Of a stretch of 64,000 nucleotides of DNA, positions 62,235-64,000 are shown piece after piece (position 1 is the stretch's first letter; each line of letters opens with the position of its first letter). Source of the stretch: Actinernus sp. WN-2022 (Eukaryota; Cnidaria; Anthozoa; Actiniaria; Actinernidae). The DNA is taken from assembly GCA_030867875.1 (NCBI GenBank), contig JAOWCC010001589.1, positions 146,789,745 to 146,853,744 on the forward strand. Direction: 5' to 3'. A program made the translations under genes and the position numbers. The notes beneath the pieces were generated by a model. It worked only from the letters and a program-made list of their open reading frames with translations. It had not been told where the DNA came from and did no database searches.

Positions 62235-64000
62235 CTGGATGAACAATTTTGAAAAAGATTAGTATAGTTTTTGGAAATAAAGTCGAGTTGTTATTGTTAT
62301 TAATAAGAAAGTCTATTAAAAGAGAACAGCACTAAATAGCAAAGCTAACAAACTTGTCACCCTATTTAACTTACAATACAAATATTATATAAAAAGCTAA
62401 ATTTCAAAACTATTTAGACCCTTTGCACGTTACGTCATAGCCGCCATGTCGGTGTACACTGAGTTAATGTGCAAGTATCATGTCAAAATATAAAAAAAAA
62501 AAATTGTACTATTGTGTTTGTTTCTCACAAAAAGGTATTAATCTTGCAGATTTTGTCAAATTTCAGACATTTAGTCCCTAATTTCCGTTACATGTCGTGG
62601 ATCCTGTGACGTCATAAGATGACATTTATCAACTCTACCCCCAAGAGAAAACTACTACAATAAAATCCTGTAGCTTTCAATTGTGACATCACAAGATCAT
62701 ATCAATCCCGCAATTCTGGTAACTTTTATTCTAGTAGAATTGCTGCTCCAGTCTCACTCGAAGAAAACTAATTTGGACACTAAAGTGTATTAGAAATAGA
62801 ATTTGGAGCAAAAATAGTTAATGCTGTTTTATGGCTTTACTTGCACTTTAACAATAGATTCTTCGTTAGCTTCTTTTGTTCTGTACACCAACATTGCCGC
62901 CATACCCTTTGTAATTTGAATCTCTGGAGATTGAGTGCAAACCATCTATTAGTTAGATAAAAACGAGACAAATTCACAACTTCATTTAAAATCTAATTAT
63001 ACTGTATTTATACTTTGAGATTTAGGATCATTCCTGAAACACGCCTTGATCCCTACTTCGTCATGCCTGGTCGTGCCAGGATCTTGCCTCAATCATGCTT
63101 CGGTCGTGCCTCAATCGTACCTTGATCATGCCTTGAACAATCGAGCCTGATTATGCCTTTCGATCATGCCTCCATCGCGCCGTGATAGTGCGCCTATAAA
63201 TCATGCCTGGATCAATATTGCCTCGATCGCGCTTCGATCATGCCTTGACTGCTTATCCAAGAAGATCTGGTATAAAATGGTAAGCCCCTCCTCTTATCAC
63301 GCATGGTGAACTCGAAATTTGAAATTCAAATTACAGAGCAGTGAAGAACGTAGGTGAGCGAAAAAGCCCTTCCTGTTAAAATGAGAAATTCAAATTACAG
63401 AGCAGTGAAGAACGTAGACGAGTGAATCAGCCTCTCATTTTAAAATGCGACATTTTGAGGATTTAAAATCAAACAATCCATCAAAAAGTGAGCATAGGGA
63501 AGACAGTTATTTATTAAAGAGCTTAGGATTTAGACCTAGTGGTCCATACGAGAAGCAGTAAAGACTCGAATTGTTTCTGTTGCGGGAGAACATAGTTGCG
63601 AGAAATTCTGCCCTGCGATTATCGGCCATTTGAAACCTTCGAATAATAATGTGTTCGGTATAAAGCCCGCGTATTTCATATTCTTCCTGATTGGACAATT
63701 TTTGAGCATGCGCACGCTCAATATCTACTGGACTCTCTTTCCCGCGACCTTTCAGTTTAAGGAGCGGGCGAAAGGGAGGTCAGGACTAGGGTTAGCGCTA
63801 ATCGGCCTTTCAGGAACCGGGGAGTCGCGCCTTTCGATCATTCCTCAATCGCGCCTAGAACATGAAAACGAGGCTACATATATTTTCTTGAATAGTCACT
63901 TGAAATTGCTCAAATTTTAGAACAATTGTGGTTATAACTAATTTCGACGTTTTCAGTCGTCCTAATATAAAATTTTGGTAAAATATCTATCACGTGAAAA
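62235..64000. other. Upstream part of the transporter gene or intergenic; repeats only
   Basis: No further exon could be recognised. At 63040-63260 there is a degenerate short-period repeat of TCATGCCT / GATCG words. At 63325-63420 there are two copies of AAATTCAAATTACAGAGCAG with TGAAGAACGTAG, 60 bases apart. Frames near 63507-63920 lack domains. Confidence 0.5.

Noticed and set aside
1..64000. CRISPR arrays or bacterial operons
   Set aside because: No direct-repeat/spacer arrays; introns, SINE-like repeats and AATAAA signals show nuclear eukaryotic DNA.

Overview
The window is invertebrate nuclear DNA, most likely from a cnidarian (coral or sea-anemone-like). It is AT-rich, gene-poor and packed with foldback and MITE-type repeats, tRNA-derived repeats and dead non-LTR retrotransposons. 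Host genes are few: one intronless rhodopsin-class GPCR (13921-14943, +) and the last two exons of an SLC22-type transporter (62234-62162 and 59654-59382, -). The organism call is an inference from style, not proof.

The centrepiece is a 19.5 kb Polinton/Maverick (adintovirus-like) endogenous DNA virus at 31009-50556. It has AG...CT ends, about 400-bp terminal inverted repeats (TIRs) and a perfect 6-bp target duplication GTCATC. Its coding DNA is much more GC-rich than the surroundings. Rightward it encodes an acidic exon that appears spliced in frame to a protein-primed family B DNA polymerase. Leftward from the right end run integrase, a miniature penton-like protein, penton, a basic/hydrophobic minor capsid candidate, double-jelly-roll major capsid protein, adenain-like protease, FtsK/HerA-type packaging ATPase, a pX-like core protein, two small basic proteins, a conserved Polinton protein and a small unknown. 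The two halves meet tail to tail at 40.1 kb with almost touching polyadenylation signals. In the left third, a minus-strand unit has several short leader exons that can join in phase to three alternative zinc-binding terminal exons, two of them tandem RING-like copies. It shares a divergent promoter with the polymerase gene.

The copy looks young but damaged: a 0.5 kb MITE splits the integrase, and the protease and penton frames are each broken by a small indel. The polymerase, major capsid and ATPase frames are open.

The left flank (1-31 kb) holds a 1.9 kb near-perfect palindrome, a reverse-transcriptase relic, two 960-bp direct repeats bracketing 4.07 kb, two related CRE-rich MITEs, a 4.5 kb TTAA-flanked element and several small foldbacks. 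The right flank (50.6-64 kb) holds an unrecognised three-gene module at 52.7-55.5 kb with its own TATA boxes, iterated repeats and a hairpin. It also has a 133-bp tandem array and the transporter exons. The three-gene module and the leader-plus-RING unit are the least explained parts of the window.
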